Source: Zanthoxylum bungeanum
Lineage: Eukaryota > Streptophyta > Magnoliopsida > Sapindales > Rutaceae
NCBI GenBank assembly: GCA_019454045.1
Contig: SKCR01010150.1
Span: 806,001 to 870,000 of the forward strand
Direction: 5' to 3'
DNA: 64,000 nucleotides
In this document: in pieces, positions 24,549-37,424 of the stretch
Layout of the letters: each line of letters begins with the position of its first letter
Numbering within the stretch: position 1 is the first letter of the stretch
Notes under the pieces: model-generated
Database searches by the model: none
Seen by the model: the letters and a program-made list of their open reading frames with translations, nothing else
What the model was told of the DNA's origin: nothing
Translations under genes and position numbers: made by a program

Positions 24549-24989
24549 TCTATATATGAAGGCATCTCATGGAATTTTTTTTAAAAAAAAATGTTGATTT
24601 TCATTAAAATGGAAAACATATAAATAAATAAAATTTGTTTCCTATTTTTTTTTAGTTTACAAAAAACATATGTAACAAAACATGTCTTTTTTTTTTTTTT
24701 ACCATATTTTCTGTTGTGAAACTGAGAAACAATTTTTGAAAAAGGCATTCGAATATCCACATTTTGTTTTTATTTTCCACTGAAATTCAATTACGAGACA
24801 AATACATGTGACCAAGTGATGGGCTCATTAATTATTTCTTGTTAAAATTATTATGCATTGGTTGATATATTTGAATGATTTAACGTTTTTGTTTACAAAT
24901 CTCTACCAAATATTTGAAAAACTGTTTTGTTGCGTAAAAATCAAACACCACAAAGCCTAAATTATGCTATTAACAAGTTTGGGTACATG

Positions 24990-25172
24990 TCTCAAGCGAC
25001 GTGGTTTAGTGGTGTAGAGTTCATGATTTCACATTGAGGGCATGACTCATGAGTTCGAATACAGATAGTACGTTTCTTATAAATACTTGGGACAACCAGA
25101 GGCTTTACATGTTCCACTTAAATTCGGAATAAGTGATTTGGCGGTGGGGTTTCCAACGATTAAAAAAAAAAA
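24990..25172 (+). mobile_element. tRNA-derived SINE (family 2), plus orientation
   Basis: CTCAAGCGACGTGGTTTAGT carries an A-box-like GTGGTTTAGTGG, and TGAGTTCGAATAC is the B box. The 3' part GATTTGGCGGTGGGGTTTCC is shared with the copies at 37.9, 38.2, 62.7 and 63.4 kb, and the element ends in a run of A. Confidence 0.65.
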
Positions 25173-25227
25173 TTTTGAGCGCATCTATGGTATCCAAGGG
25201 TATCAAATATATTTGTGTTTGAAAATA

Positions 25228-25996
25228 GGGTTATTTACGTTTTGCTACTAAAGTTATGATAAAATAACAATTGGGTACTATGAATATTAACATATTACAT
25301 TTTACTACTAAACTTATATAAAATTTAACATTTTACTACTTTTCCATCCAAATCGTTAGTTGACCGTCAGTTGACCATTACATCATGCTGACATCGTAAG
25401 GATAAAATAGTCTTAACCCGCAAATTATTATAAATGATAAATATTCTAAAAAAATTTAAGGGTAATTTTGTCATTACGAAATGAAGAACAAAAATAAAAA
25501 CTAAAAAAAATATTGACAATACGATTACTCATTGTCTTTATTGTTTCATTCCATTGCCAATAATATAATTGAACAAAGAATTAATGATTATCTAGTATAT
25601 CTCTTTTATTGTTATACTTTAAAGTATTTTGGATAATATGAGAATGTTAATTATTAAATTATTTTGGTAAATTAAATTCTTTATTTTGTTGGGTTTTATG
25701 GACAATTAGAGATTAATGTATTTTTTTAAATGTTATTGTTGATTGCATCTCTTTTATTGTTATATATAAGATTTAGATATGTTTTTAAATGGTATAATTG
25801 TAATGTTTACTTTTATTTTATTTTGAGGATAAAACAGTCTTTTTAAATGTCAACTGACGGTCAACTAACGGTTTAAATGGAAAAGTAGTAAAATGTTAAA
25901 TTTTATATAAGTTTAGTAGTAAAGTGTAATATGTTAATATTCATAGTACCAAATTGTTATTTTATCACAATTTTAATAGTAAAACGTAAATAACCC
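25228..25996. mobile_element. MULE-type MITE with long terminal inverted repeats, 769 bp
   Basis: The arms of about 150 bases are inverted copies: GGGTTATTTACGTTTTGCTA at the left against TAAAACGTAAATAACCC at the right, continuing through TTTAACATTTTACTACTTTT / AAAAGTAGTAAAATGTTAAA and the GTTGACCGTCAGTTGACC region. Flanks are TTGAAAATA (25219-25227) and TTAAAAATA (25997-26005), an 8/9 match to the 9-bp duplication expected of Mutator-like elements. No transposase; the centre is AT-rich. Confidence 0.75.
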
Positions 25997-26481
25997 TTAA
26001 AAATATACAACTTTGACAATTAAATATGCAAACTTTACTAATAAACATGAAACTTTTGAAAATATAAAACTATTTTCATATTTATTGATAAAATTTACAT
26101 GTTTAATGATTTAAGTTACATATTCAATACTCAAAATAGTATGTTTGTATCCAAAGATATTTGATATCCTTTGATACGATAGTAGTAGTCGACAAATTTA
26201 TATCAAACTCCACAGCCACATGTGTATTCAGAATTTTGATGTTTAACTTAAAGATGAATAGCAAATGAGATTAATAATGTGATTCGTTTCAAGTATGCGT
26301 TTAATCAATTAATTATGTAGTATATGTGCTAATGTTTCATTTAATTTCAAATTCAAAAAATAAAATTCGGTTGAATAATTAATCGTTGACAATTTCCACA
26401 GTATCCCTGGTCCAAAGGCTAAAATCCTCCAACTGAACCACTTGAGTGCCAAGTGACAAGTAAAAGAATGGTCCTAGAATG

Positions 26482-26489
26482 CTATAAAT
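26482..26489 (+). promoter_or_regulatory. Probable TATA box of the KIN2-like gene
   Basis: CTATAAAT about 120 bases before the ATG. No clear ABRE (ACGTGG/TC) or DRE (CCGAC) core was noticed in the ~400 bases upstream. Confidence 0.45.
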
Positions 26490-26609
26490 TTCAATCATAA
26501 TCATGGGACAAACTCCCAAATTAACTAATTAAATAGAGCACTTGAATATTCATTTTCATTCTCATTTTCTAGTGTGTGTTTGTTTCCCAAGAAAAAAAAA
26601 TCTTGAAAG

Positions 26610-27021
26610 ATGAATTCATCTCAGAACACAAGCTACCAAGCTGGCCAGGCCAAGGGCCAAGCTGAGGTGAGTTTGAGGGAGGGAGAGCCCTGACCCCGTA
26701 GAATTTAGATTTTAATATTTTTAACCTTCAATTTTAATATTTTAACACGCATCGGTTTTTTTTTTCTTTCCAGGAAAAGGGCAACCAGATGATGGACAAG
26801 ATCAGCAACACTGCACAATCTGCCAAGGAATCAATCCAAGATGTAAATATAATTATTGATCATTTATCAGATAAAATCATATGATTAATTGACTTGTTAA
26901 CATAATTATAATTTCTAATGAAAACTGTGATTAATAATTGATACAGGCTGGGAACCAAATGAAGGCCAAGGCTCAAGGAGCTGGTGAATCTGTGAAGGAC
27001 ACTATTGGAATGAACAAATGA
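26610..27021 (+). CDS. KIN2: KIN2/COR6.6-like stress-induced protein
   Basis: Three exons, 26610-26666, 26774-26842 and 26947-27021, encode 66 residues, the usual length of KIN1/KIN2. The sequence is hydrophilic, free of Cys and Trp, and carries the family landmarks NxSYQAGQAKGQAEEKGNQM and QMKAKAQGAGESVKDTIGMNK; it should form amphipathic helices on membranes or when dry, like small LEA proteins. Members are known for induction by cold, drought and ABA, or for pollen expression; which applies here cannot be told. All introns are phase 0, so each exon is a removable module. A decayed relative lies 1.7 kb downstream. Confidence 0.92.
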
Positions 27022-28720
27022 AGCTGATGGAACCCCAATTAATTAATAAATTCCACCTCATTGCTAGCTCTTGTCAAAATAATTTTTCAGTTTAATTGCT
27101 TTTGTTTTTTATTTTTATTTTAAATTATGTTTAATTATGGGTTTGCAATCATCAATTTATTGTTTTAAAAATTTATTATAAGAAGAAATATCTTTCTTTT
27201 GTTGAGAATATAAATATCTATGGTGGCTCTTTCTTCAACTCTTATATTGGATAATTATTAGTTCAATTTTTTTTTTTAATAATCGGGATATCTGGGTCAG
27301 CTTATGCTCACATCGATTAATCCCCATGACATGTGTGTCTTAAAAAATTTCTCAGCCTGAATCTGAGAGAGAACAAACCATTCAAGTCCAACCGGTTTAC
27401 TACTGAGGCAAAAAGAACGTCGGCTTATTCATTGACGTTTAATTTGATTTTCACAGTAAATTCATTTAGTTTTGGTAGAAATGCAATTAATGCAAAGTTT
27501 TGGGCCCCCAATGAAATATTAGTTTCTTAAACAAGTGCTCAATGCACCGACTGATTAAGTGATAAGTGGGTCTATATGTTGCAAAAATCTTAATCAAAAG
27601 TTCTAAAACACTACTAGTCCTGGAAAATAAAGCCAAAATTAACGTTTCAATCAATAGTGTTTTCAGCTATACCCTACCATTGACCCCTTTAATTGTTATT
27701 TAATTTTAAATGGTATCTCTTCCAAAATCTTTGGATTCTTTCAATTCATATTCCATGCATGCATGTTAATTTCATGCAACATATACACACACCAATTAAT
27801 AATCTAATGGGTTATATGGTTTTCAAGTAATATATAATTTATTTGATTGATCATTCGAATTCGAATCATGGAGAGATAAATAGTTATAAAAAAATAATTT
27901 AATATTATCTTTTTAAAAATGAAAAATGAAAATACACACATCAATCTGAATCCAAAAATTCTCTATGGGCAGATTGTAAGGACTTAATTAACTTAAAATC
28001 TTGATTCTCATATAATTTAATTTAAGACGGTTATCATTTAATTGCATCATAAATTGTGAAATAATAATTGAGTACAAAAGTATTAAGATGTAATATTTTA
28101 ATTACAACACCTTATATTTTGTTATTACATGTTTACAAAACATCATATTTTATTATATTAGTAAAATATTACAGTTAAATATATTTGTACTTATTATTAT
28201 TTTTTTCTAATACTTATAGTAGTTAAATGTAAAAGTTTTGTAAATATGTAATAGTAAAAAAATATTACACCCCAATACTCAGTATGTTATTTCTCAATTT
28301 TTGAAGCAGTGAAATGATCATAATAAAGCTATAATTTATGTATAATTTGTTTTCATGACATTTCAATTATATTATGATTCAAGAAGGAAACTGTAAAAGG
28401 TTTGGTCGTCTCTCTATAATGAAGGAACAGGACTTCTTCTTCATCAGTCCAAATCTTAAAAAGAATAATAACCAACTTCGAATCAAATAGCAGATTTAAT
28501 CAACAGCAGTCCCTAGTTCAAAGCCTAATTAATTTATCCAGCTTCAGCTATTTGTTACTACACATGGCCTCACATGATATATGCCCTATTAACACACACT
28601 ACATGAACTTACAAATCCTGAATCGTTGTTCACCAAAGCTGATTAGCAATTGAGTTTAATTAATTGATTAATTAAAATTTAAAAAGTGTGTTTGTGTGTT
28701 CCAAATTAAGAAAACTGAAG
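27022..28720. other. Interval between KIN2-like gene and its pseudogene
   Basis: The 3' UTR of the KIN2-like gene, then AT-rich DNA with no supported gene. A 65-codon open frame at 27333-27530 has no recognisable features. Confidence 0.5.
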
Positions 28721-29136
28721 ATGGATACCCACCCAGAATACAAATTAATTTCGAAGCTGACCAGACCAATTGCAAGGGCCAAGCTCAGGTCATTTAATTG
28801 ATACATGCTTAATGTATAAAAAAATAGTCACACACGTTGAAAATTCCAAGTTGAATTTTGGGGAGTCAGTAATGAAAAACGGGAGAGTAGAGGCGTTATA
28901 TCTCATTGAATGTTTGTATTATCTCCGATGTATTCTAGATTTTTTGTGTTGTATGCATGCCCTAGACGACATCAAGATTGGACTGTCCATGCTCAAATTC
29001 GGTACCGATCCTGTATTTTCTTATATATATATTTTTTTAAAATAATAAAATATATAACCCGTCAATATTACTGATGAAGGCTCAAGCTCAGAGTGCTGCT
29101 GATGCTGTTAAGTAAACTGTTGGAGCCCACAAATGA
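28721..29136 (+). pseudogene. Decayed KIN2-like paralogue
   Basis: ATGGATACCCACCCAGAATA begins a degenerate copy of KIN2 exon 1: the stretch GACCAGACCAATTGCAAGGG / CCAAGCTCAG corresponds to the TGGCCAGGC...AAGGGCCAAGCTGAG of the intact gene, with small indels breaking the frame. At 29074-29136 ATGAAGGCTCAAGCTCAGAG...ACAAATGA corresponds to exon 3, with an in-frame TAA in place of the Lys-Asp region (GTTAAGTAAACTGTTGG). Exon 2 was not found. Same strand as the intact gene, so probably an old tandem duplicate. Confidence 0.75.
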
Positions 29137-30078
29137 AGCTACCGTTCTACTTTCTCTGATTGTTTTACCAAATCAATTTTGAGTGTGTCTGTTTGTTTCT
29201 TCTCCTTGGGCACATTTTATTATGTCCTGTTTCTTTTTTGTTTGCTAATCAGACCATTGACTGTAAAATCTTTAACAGGTAGAGGATAAAGATTTTCCTG
29301 GAAAAAAAGTATATATCAGATGGTTGCCATACATCATATAGAAACCAAATGATTATGATATAAAAACTTGAAAAAAAAAAAAAAGAAAAGGAAAAAAAGA
29401 AGAAGAAAATAGTAGTCGAAAAACCAAGGCAGAACCTTCATAGTTCTTGGGATATTGGTCACTAGCTAGCCTCCCATAAAGAAAGTCTTTTTTTTTTTGT
29501 GCTCTCTTATTTCATAATGACTAAAACATACCCACCAACTGCAACGCAAACGCAAAACATTTTGGGGAAAAAAAGGGTAAATACCATCCGTTCACTTAAT
29601 TATATAAGATTTTTGACAATTTTTATAGAGATTTTATACCCAAATTATTAATTTTTTTGGGTGTAAAATATCTTTTTCCATAACTAGTTTTGAATATAAA
29701 ATTCTACTATTATTAGTTTTTTAGTATAAAATGTCTAATTTTTATAACTAGGAATTTCAACAAGAAACAATGACAAACAGAACTGCAATCTTGTTGAGCA
29801 AATACATTTTATTGACTTTGTATAGTGTGAAAATACCAATAGCAAACAAATCAAGCTAAAGCATCATCATCATGTAAATGAAGATGGTGATCATGTTATA
29901 AAGAATATTATTTCTGGTCTCTAAAGACTAAAGAGAATGCCCTCAGTCTATAGGCAAGTCATAAGCAAAAAAAAAAAAAGAAAAGGGAAAAGGCTTTTAA
30001 AGCTGAGCTAATAACACTTCCGAGATGCAAAGAGAAGTAAAAAGGATTACTAGTGGGATAACGAAGATATGACCTTAT
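29137..30078. other. Interval without a supported gene
   Basis: Downstream sequences of the KIN2-like pseudogene and, from about 29.8 kb, the probable 3' UTR of the minus-strand SDR gene. No repeat family recognised. Confidence 0.45.
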
Positions 30079-33000
30079 TTAAGATCGATTTTCAACAGCT
30101 GACTTTCGTTGGCTATGCTGTAGTATACTGTATACGTCAATGATGCCAGGGGGGAATGTTGGATCTGTTGCAGCATTCACAGCAACCTTTGCCACTGAAG
30201 TCACATGAACTGGAGGTATAAGCAGTGGACCAATCAGTGGAATTCCCGTCAAAGGTTTTGCATGTTTCAGTATCTGCATTAGACGAGCAAAACGTATGAA
30301 CACCCACATGAGAGACAACATCGGCTCAACATTCACCATATACTAGAAAACTAGACTGGGTCAATTATGGGAACCATCCATAGGTTCTCCTCTCCAGAAA
30401 CAGATGGTCAATTCTCTAAATGTTGGGGGTAATATAAGAATCTTCAGCAAGATATAGTTATAAAATTTACCATTTCCAATGGAGCCCCAATGACACTTAG
30501 AGGCAACTTTATGCTCCCAACCTGACGAGTCCCATGTATAAAGCCAGGCCTCAAGATCACACCTGTACAAACGATCAAAAGCATTCCCTCTTAGCATTAA
30601 ATAGCTCCAGCCATAAGAAATGTATGTCGTTATTTAGATGTACTCATGCGGTTGAGTAAATAGTTCAAAAGGACCTCCAATTAATCATGGCTTTTAACTT
30701 TAAAAACCATCTAGCAGCAAAACAGAATTATAGATTCTGAGCAAGAAATTGAGACTTGACCTCCATGTGGCAGTTCTGTCATTAACTCTTTTTCAGTGGC
30801 TCTCTGCGTCAGGGTAGATTGACAGAAGTGATCATCATCATCACAGAAAGGATTAAAGGGAAAAAGAAATCTCTAAATATAGCACATAAATGATACATTA
30901 TGTTCTAAACCAACTAAAAATGCCTTACTGTGAAAGAAAAAAGAGTTACGATTTTGATAGGTCCCATAGGAGCAAGGACAGAATCTACGACATATGAATG
31001 CACAGTATAGTGGTGTTCTACATATATTATGTTTGTGAATGAACATCTAGTGAGCAAGAAAGTACCTTTCCCTCGTAATATCCTCGTAGTAAGTAATTTA
31101 CCAAACCAAAGTCAGCAGCAGATACATAAACAAACCTTTTTACACCTGCAGACATAATGCGTAGGAAAGTAAATTCCCCTCAGTACATGCTAACATTGCA
31201 ATACAAAATTTTATTTTATTTTTAAAAAAAATAGTAATAATAAAAGGGATACCTTGCTCCGCAGCAGCTTTTACAGCATTTATGTTTGCAGTCCCATTAA
31301 TTTTATACATATGTGAATTTGAGCCAAAACCTCCGACACATGAGATCTACAAGTTTCACATCAAATAGAGAAGCATGCAGTAACATCTAAATAAATCATC
31401 AGAACTGTGATTTCAGTATGTTTGCCTCAGATATTAACCTCAAACACTGTTCGTGAAGTTAAACAAATGTAGAGAGCGAGAGAATTTTCAGATGATTATG
31501 AAAATATGATAATCATCTTGCACTATCATAAAGAAGATCAATGGCAGTCAATAAGCAAACTAGAAATTGTCTTGACAACAGAATCAGAGTGTATATATTC
31601 ATGAATAGCCTGTGGATTAGTCTGTACTGCTAGACAAGATTAATCCATAATTAGTCCAAGAAACTTCAAAGAAAACGGAATAAACAACTAAAACATAAGC
31701 CTTTATTATTGCAAAAAGAAAAGAAGAAACAAAGAAGGAAAGAGATTCCATTTAACTCTATAGTCCTCCAAAACATACAGTCCATTTTTGGTATTCCTTC
31801 TCCAGAATTGGGCTTCTATACTCTCTAATTTACAACTAACCACCAATCAGAGCATGCCAAATCATTCAACAGAGACGGGAATATTATTACAATAGACTAT
31901 TATGTATTATCAAGTGACCTCTTCTGCATGGGGAAAAAAAGTTAAAGCAACAACCTGAATTTCAGCACCATGGTAGTATTAGCCAAAACATTATGAATGG
32001 ATCACACTAAATCTACATCCTGAATGGATTTTGTTTTACGCTTTTAGGCTTACATTGACATAAAGTAACAGAACTACTAATTAAAGATCCCATACCACAG
32101 AGGTCACTCCAGTCAGTGCATTTTTTAATGAATCAGGTGAAAGCAGATCTCCTGTAGTTCAAACAGAAAGACTGTATTACATTCAATCAAATAGTTGCAA
32201 TAAATATGCATAAGTATGTTAGAAAACCTTGATGCCAGATCACTCTTTCAGCCCAAGAATCCTTAAGTGATGACCTCCCAGACCTAGCAATAGAAGCAGT
32301 TCATTATGTAAGCATAAATATAAGATTACTGAGAAAACAAAAATGTGCAGCCAATACGGAATAGAGGTTTTCTGCTGATAGTCTATACCATCATACCATT
32401 TTGAAAATAAAAAAGTAATTCAGACCAGAACAGTCAAAAACTGAAAAAATAAAAAGTGTGTGCTTGCAAATAGCAACTTGGTTGAAAAGGTCCTGTAGAT
32501 TTCGCGTGAGATTTACTTGAATCCCACCCTTTCATAAGAAGTAAATTCAAGAGCTACAATCACTACGAGATATAAGAATATAATACCTGCTAAGGCTAGA
32601 TACAGTCAAACCACAATCAAGAGCTTCTTTACAGATGTGTGAACCAACAAAGCCATTTCCACCAAACACAAGTACCTAACCAAAGGCTGCCAATAGTGAG
32701 AAGGAGAAGAATTTCTAGCCTGACTCAACGGGAAAGTCGAATTCAAGGGAGAGCTTCACGAGTAGAGCAAATTACCTTCTCTTTTGAAGGTGGCTTGACA
32801 TTTGGAGTCTCAGTGTCCCGGGACTTTAAGGGATTATGTACCCTATTCGAACCAGTTGATAATGATCTCTCATTTCTGGACACAGCGACTGTACTGTCTC
32901 AGCAATATCAGAAATGACGACATGTTAGGCAACATATCTTTAGATATTGCGAAGGTCGCCAGGAAAAAAGAAGAAGAAGAAGAATAGTCTTTTGAAGATA

Positions 33001-33612
33001 AAATGTAATCGATATTTTTTGGATATTCTGCTTGATCTTCAACCCTTTTGATATTCTTCTAAGAAAAGAAGACTGCTATATTTAAATTACCCAATTCCAA
33101 ATAACCAAGTGCGTGATCTACATTGCTTATCAGAATCCAGACATCGAAAAATAACACAATTAGAACATAATTTGTCAAGCCAAGCCTACAAATAATCATT
33201 AAAAAAAAAAAAAAAAATAAAATGCCAAGCACTTCTTTTAAGATAATTATAAGGTACACAACCTAACGCCACAAATTTGAAGCAAATTTTGATCAAATAC
33301 ACTGAATATAAGAAAAAACCCATCACATAGAAACATCTTAAGGGAAGTACTATCACAAAAAAAATACATTTAAATCCAATCATATTGAATATACATCAAA
33401 CCCCAGATGAGAACACAAATCATAAGCACAATATTAAAACACAGAATTTCATCAAAACCACAAATGGATCACCCAAACTTTGCTAAATTACACAAAATAA
33501 CAAGAAATGAGAGGATTTTTTTTTTTTTTGAAATAGTTAACAGAAGCACTTACAAGTGTCTAGCAGGCGAGGACTGTGAATGGAGCAAACGTGACATCAT
33601 AATGCTCTTCAT
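30079..33612 (-). CDS. Atypical short-chain dehydrogenase (At1g32220/At5g10730-like NAD(P)-binding protein)
   Basis: Ten minus-strand exons (33612-33554, 32893-32776, 32675-32587, 32283-32228, 32151-32096, 31346-31253, 31145-31066, 30803-30761, 30562-30471, 30273-30079) encode 293 residues, all phases closing. Residues 1-40 (S/R/H-rich, acid-poor) look like an organelle presequence. VLVFGGNGFVGSH (60-72) is the dinucleotide-binding GGxGxxG loop and Y180-x3-K184 in YYEGK fits the SDR catalytic pair; RPGFIHG follows. The C-terminus has IPLIGPLLIPPVHVTSVAKVAV, typical of NmrA/NDUFA9-like atypical SDRs. Related plant proteins are assigned to plastids or mitochondria; the substrate is unknown. The first exon is only 59 bases and is separated by a ~660-base intron, so it is the least certain part. 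It is divergent from the phosphoglycerate mutase gene. Confidence 0.86.
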
Positions 33613-35064
33613 ATTGTCGCCTATGTTCTTTGCTTCTTCTTTGAGGTTTCAGTCCAGAATTGACGTTTGCTTGATCAAGATTTTGTTTAGGATCTAACTT
33701 GAGAGTCTTAACATGCAATTTAGAGGACATATGGCGCGTAATTGTGACAAGTCGTTGCAAAATCTTGTGTCCACGTTAGCAATGGAGAAAATCTTTGGTG
33801 GAACATTGTTACCACATCATCCATACAACAAGCCAATCATCCATTGTCATGTATGCTAAAACTTAAAAAACAACTAAAAAATAGGTATTAAATTATACAT
33901 GTCATTTTTTAATTCGCCAGTGATATCACGTCATCCATACCACTGTTGTACCAAAGATTTACTCCGTTACCAAGATCTTTTTAGTACGTGTTTGTTTGGA
34001 TCCTAAAGTGCCCAACAGTTAACCCTGAAGGGTACTTTTGCCATTTAATGTTTTCAATAGGAATCACCTATTTGATACAAATAGATGTACTGGTTGTTAT
34101 TTGAGAAAATATAAAACAATAGGGACCTCAATATTATTACTCCATTTACAAATCCGAGAAATGAAACACCTATCTTTAGCATAAAAGTATGAACCAACTT
34201 TTGTCTTCTTCACGCCAATACAGAACCAAAGTGATTAACAATGAGCTTGAATGTTTTTTTTTCCTAAGATAATCAATACCCAAAAATCATTCGAGGTTAA
34301 ACAATCTCTGAAGAATCAAAATTGATTTTTTTCCCCCTCATTTTAAGGTAAGAATTCTTCATCGTGCACTGCATAACTGGACTTTTCTGATCCATTCTTT
34401 AATCATCTTTTGAAAAAGTAATCTTTATTTACATGCACTTGATAATGGGTTGAGCTTAACTTGATGTTGTATTGTATTGACTCGGTATTGGAGTTCTGTT
34501 AAAGTAATCTTTATTTAGCTGTTTATTTAGTTGATTTCACTGATAATGAGAGGACCATATATTGAATTTATTATGAATATGAAGCAAAAAATTATTACGT
34601 TTGTGTGTTAGTGGTATTTTATTGCTGGATGTTTTCTGTAGTTGAAGTGGGTTGCCAATTTTTTTCCAGTTCGCTGAATATTTATGTAAAGCTTGTACTC
34701 TGTTAAACTTGTCAATTGGACTGCTTTAACGCATAGCCAATTGATTTCAAATTGGTTTTTGTGTTTGTCTCTCGAACTTGGTTTTAGTTACCTTAACTAA
34801 AGGATAATCTCATTTGTTGTGATCAGTTCACATCCATAGACATTCTCATTTTATAGTATTTATAGTGTTCCAATTTGATTGATCTGTGGTTTCACTTTCT
34901 TTTGGCTGCAGTGGTTCTATTCATTTTTTCTGTCTCCTGGCTATAGGGATTAAATAGTCTACTGTGTCTGACAAAAAACTCTTCATAGGGAAGTGAATTT
35001 CCTCTCAAGTTGATTCCTGTGTTCAATTTCAACAGTACTCTGAAGCTCGATAGAATATAGAATC
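33613..35064. other. Shared upstream region of two divergent genes
   Basis: The 1.45 kb between the start codons of the SDR gene (minus) and the phosphoglycerate mutase gene (plus). On the plus side a leader intron is likely: TTTTAAG|GTAAGAATT at 34347/34348 is a good donor, and CTTCATAG at 34981-34988 or GGCTGCAG at 34903-34910 could be its acceptor. No coding sequence. Confidence 0.45.
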
Positions 35065-37424
35065 ATGGGTAGTCCCCATCAACCCAAGAGGAGAGTAGCA
35101 TTTGTGCTGATTGATGGGTTAGGAGATGTGTCGCTGCCAAGATTTGGGTACAAGACTCCTTTGCAGGCAGCCAATATGCCCAATTTGGACGCCATTGCGT
35201 CTGCTGGAGTTAATGGTGTCATGGATCCTGTTGAAGTAGGGTTGGGTTGTGGAAGTGATACAGCTCATCTTTCTTTATTGGGTTATGACCCACGAGTCTA
35301 CTACCGAGGACGTGGTGCTTTTGAGTCCATGGGTGCTGGATTGGCCATGTCGCCTGGGGATATTGCATTCAAGGTTTCTTGTATTGTATTCCTTTTTAAA
35401 TCCTTAATGTTATTATTGATCTCCATTTGCCAAGTGTTTTTCCACTCATCAAGTTCAATTATATTTGACTAATATGTTTTAGATTGGTGATTACATGTGA
35501 TATCCCATTACCTGTATTTGATGTCCAGTCCAATTTTGCAACCTTGGATGAGAAAACTGGAATAGTTATCAGTAGGAGGGCTGACAGGCATTTTGAAGAG
35601 GAAGGGCCCATACTATGTGCTGCATTAGATGGAATGAAGCTCCCGTCTTTTCCACAGTATGAAGTTAGAGTCAGGTGCAGATGTTTCCTCTTTACTTACC
35701 AATTATACCGCACTCAATTGTTTCTTGAAAAATCAATAAACTGCAATATATATTCTGAACTTTGAACTCAAAAATTATTTGTTCACCACGTCTTATGATT
35801 CAATGATTCTCTCCAAAAAAGATTGAGGCAGTGGGCCTAAGCACCTTTGTTGTTTCTTGTGTATGAATGATTTTGTTCCAATCAATCAAGTTGTTTAGAA
35901 TCTTTCATCAAAGTTACATTAAATAGCTTAGTTTTTTCTTCATGCCTGCTTCTACTTTTTGAAAATTAGACATTCACAAGTGTAACAAACAATCATCTAG
36001 CACAGGTATGCAACAGAACACAGGTGTGGGGTGGTTGTAAAAGGACCCAAATTAAGTGGCAATATATCAGGGACTGATCCATTGAAGGACAACCGCTTAC
36101 TATTGCAAGCTCAGGCACTGGATGATACAGATGAAGCAAAGCACACTGCAGCAGTTGTTAATGAACTATCTAGGGAGATATCAAAAATTCTGGTATCTCA
36201 CCCATTAAATGCAAAACGGGCAGCAGAAGGGAAGAATATCGCCAATGTTGTTCTTTTGCGAGGCTGTGGTATTCGAATTGAGGTACGTTATTATCCTTGA
36301 TTTTTCTGTTTTACTGTCTGTAGTGCAGTTGGCATTGCTTAGAGAAACTGAACTTCAATGTTTAAATCATTGGATGTACTCAGTCTGGTAGAATGGTTTC
36401 ACTGTCATAATTCTTTGAAATTTTTCTTCCTTTTACCTTCCTAGATGTAAATTTTCTAATTGGAGGATATACATATAGGAAGAATTTTCTTAGTTATACC
36501 ATTATATTTTAACAAATTTTGTATTGCAGGTACCTTCATTTGAAAAGAAACATGGACTATCGCCATGCATGGTAGCCCCTACTAAAATTATAGCTGGTTT
36601 GGGCCTATCGCTTGATATTGATATCCTGGAAGCTCCTGGAGCTACTGGAGATTATCGAACAATTTTAACTTCCAAAGCAACTGCCATAGCTAAGGCGCTC
36701 TCAGCTCCTCTGCAATCTTGCCCAAATGTGTTTGTACCTGGGGAGGATGAGCATAAACCAGGCAGATTGGATGGCTACGATTTTGGTTTTCTCCACATTA
36801 AGGTATATTTCTGTTTTTAAGTATGTTCACTTGCTAAGTGCCAGAGTACTTAGAACCCTGCTGTCTGCACCGAGTTGACTTAAATCTTCTTTCCTTCCTT
36901 TTCCTGATCGTATCATAATGCAGCCTTGATATTTGTTATTGCAGGCAGTAGATGATGCAGGCCATGATAAGGCAAGCGTTTTCAAAGTTAAAGCTTTGGA
37001 AGCTGTAGATCGAGCAATAGGCCAGCTGGCAAGACTCCTCTGGCAGGCAGAGAGAAGTGGGAATTTCCAATACTTCCTTTGTGTCACGGGAGACCACTCT
37101 ACTCCAGTTGAGTATGGAGACCACAGCTTTGAACCAGTTCCGCTCGCAATGTGCCAGCTAAAGGACTTTGTAGGTGCAGTGGGTGGAGAGTCTGTTGTCA
37201 TGGAAACCTCTCTTGATCCGTTTCCTCTACCAACCGTTATGGTTGGTGAAGACCTAACGGAAGATATAAAGATGGAAAAGGAGGGAAGTAAACATCTTCA
37301 AGCATTCAGTGGCGATTCAGTTTGTGAGTTCAATGAGATAGCGGCAGCAAGGGGATGTCTCGGGCGTTTTCCAGGAGGAGAGATGATGGGAATTATAAAG
37401 ACTTACCTTAAACTAAAAGCGTAA
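35065..37424 (+). CDS. 2,3-bisphosphoglycerate-independent phosphoglycerate mutase, archaeal type
   Basis: Metal-dependent enzyme of the alkaline-phosphatase superfamily that would interconvert 3- and 2-phosphoglycerate; this is the ApgM-type family, distinct from the classical plant iPGAM. Exons 35065-35373, 35529-35674, 36006-36282, 36530-36802 and 36945-37424 encode 494 residues. Metal and catalytic landmarks: IDGLGD near the N-terminus, GCGSDTAHLSLLGYDP (the Ser is the expected phosphoryl-acceptor), then KKHGLSP, DDAGHD and TGDHSTP with its Asp-His pair. No transit peptide is evident, so it is probably cytosolic. Arabidopsis has similar genes of poorly defined function. A leader intron is likely. 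Confidence 0.92.

Noticed and set aside
24990..25172. Functional tRNA gene
   Set aside because: A and B boxes are present but no cloverleaf can be formed and the sequence continues into a SINE body with poly(A) tail.
28770..29045. 91-codon plus-strand open frame as a new gene
   Set aside because: It overlaps the relic introns of the KIN2-like pseudogene and has no domain, splice partners or codon bias.
36827..37201. 124-codon minus-strand open frame
   Set aside because: Shadow of phosphoglycerate mutase exon 5; the plus strand has clear conserved motifs.
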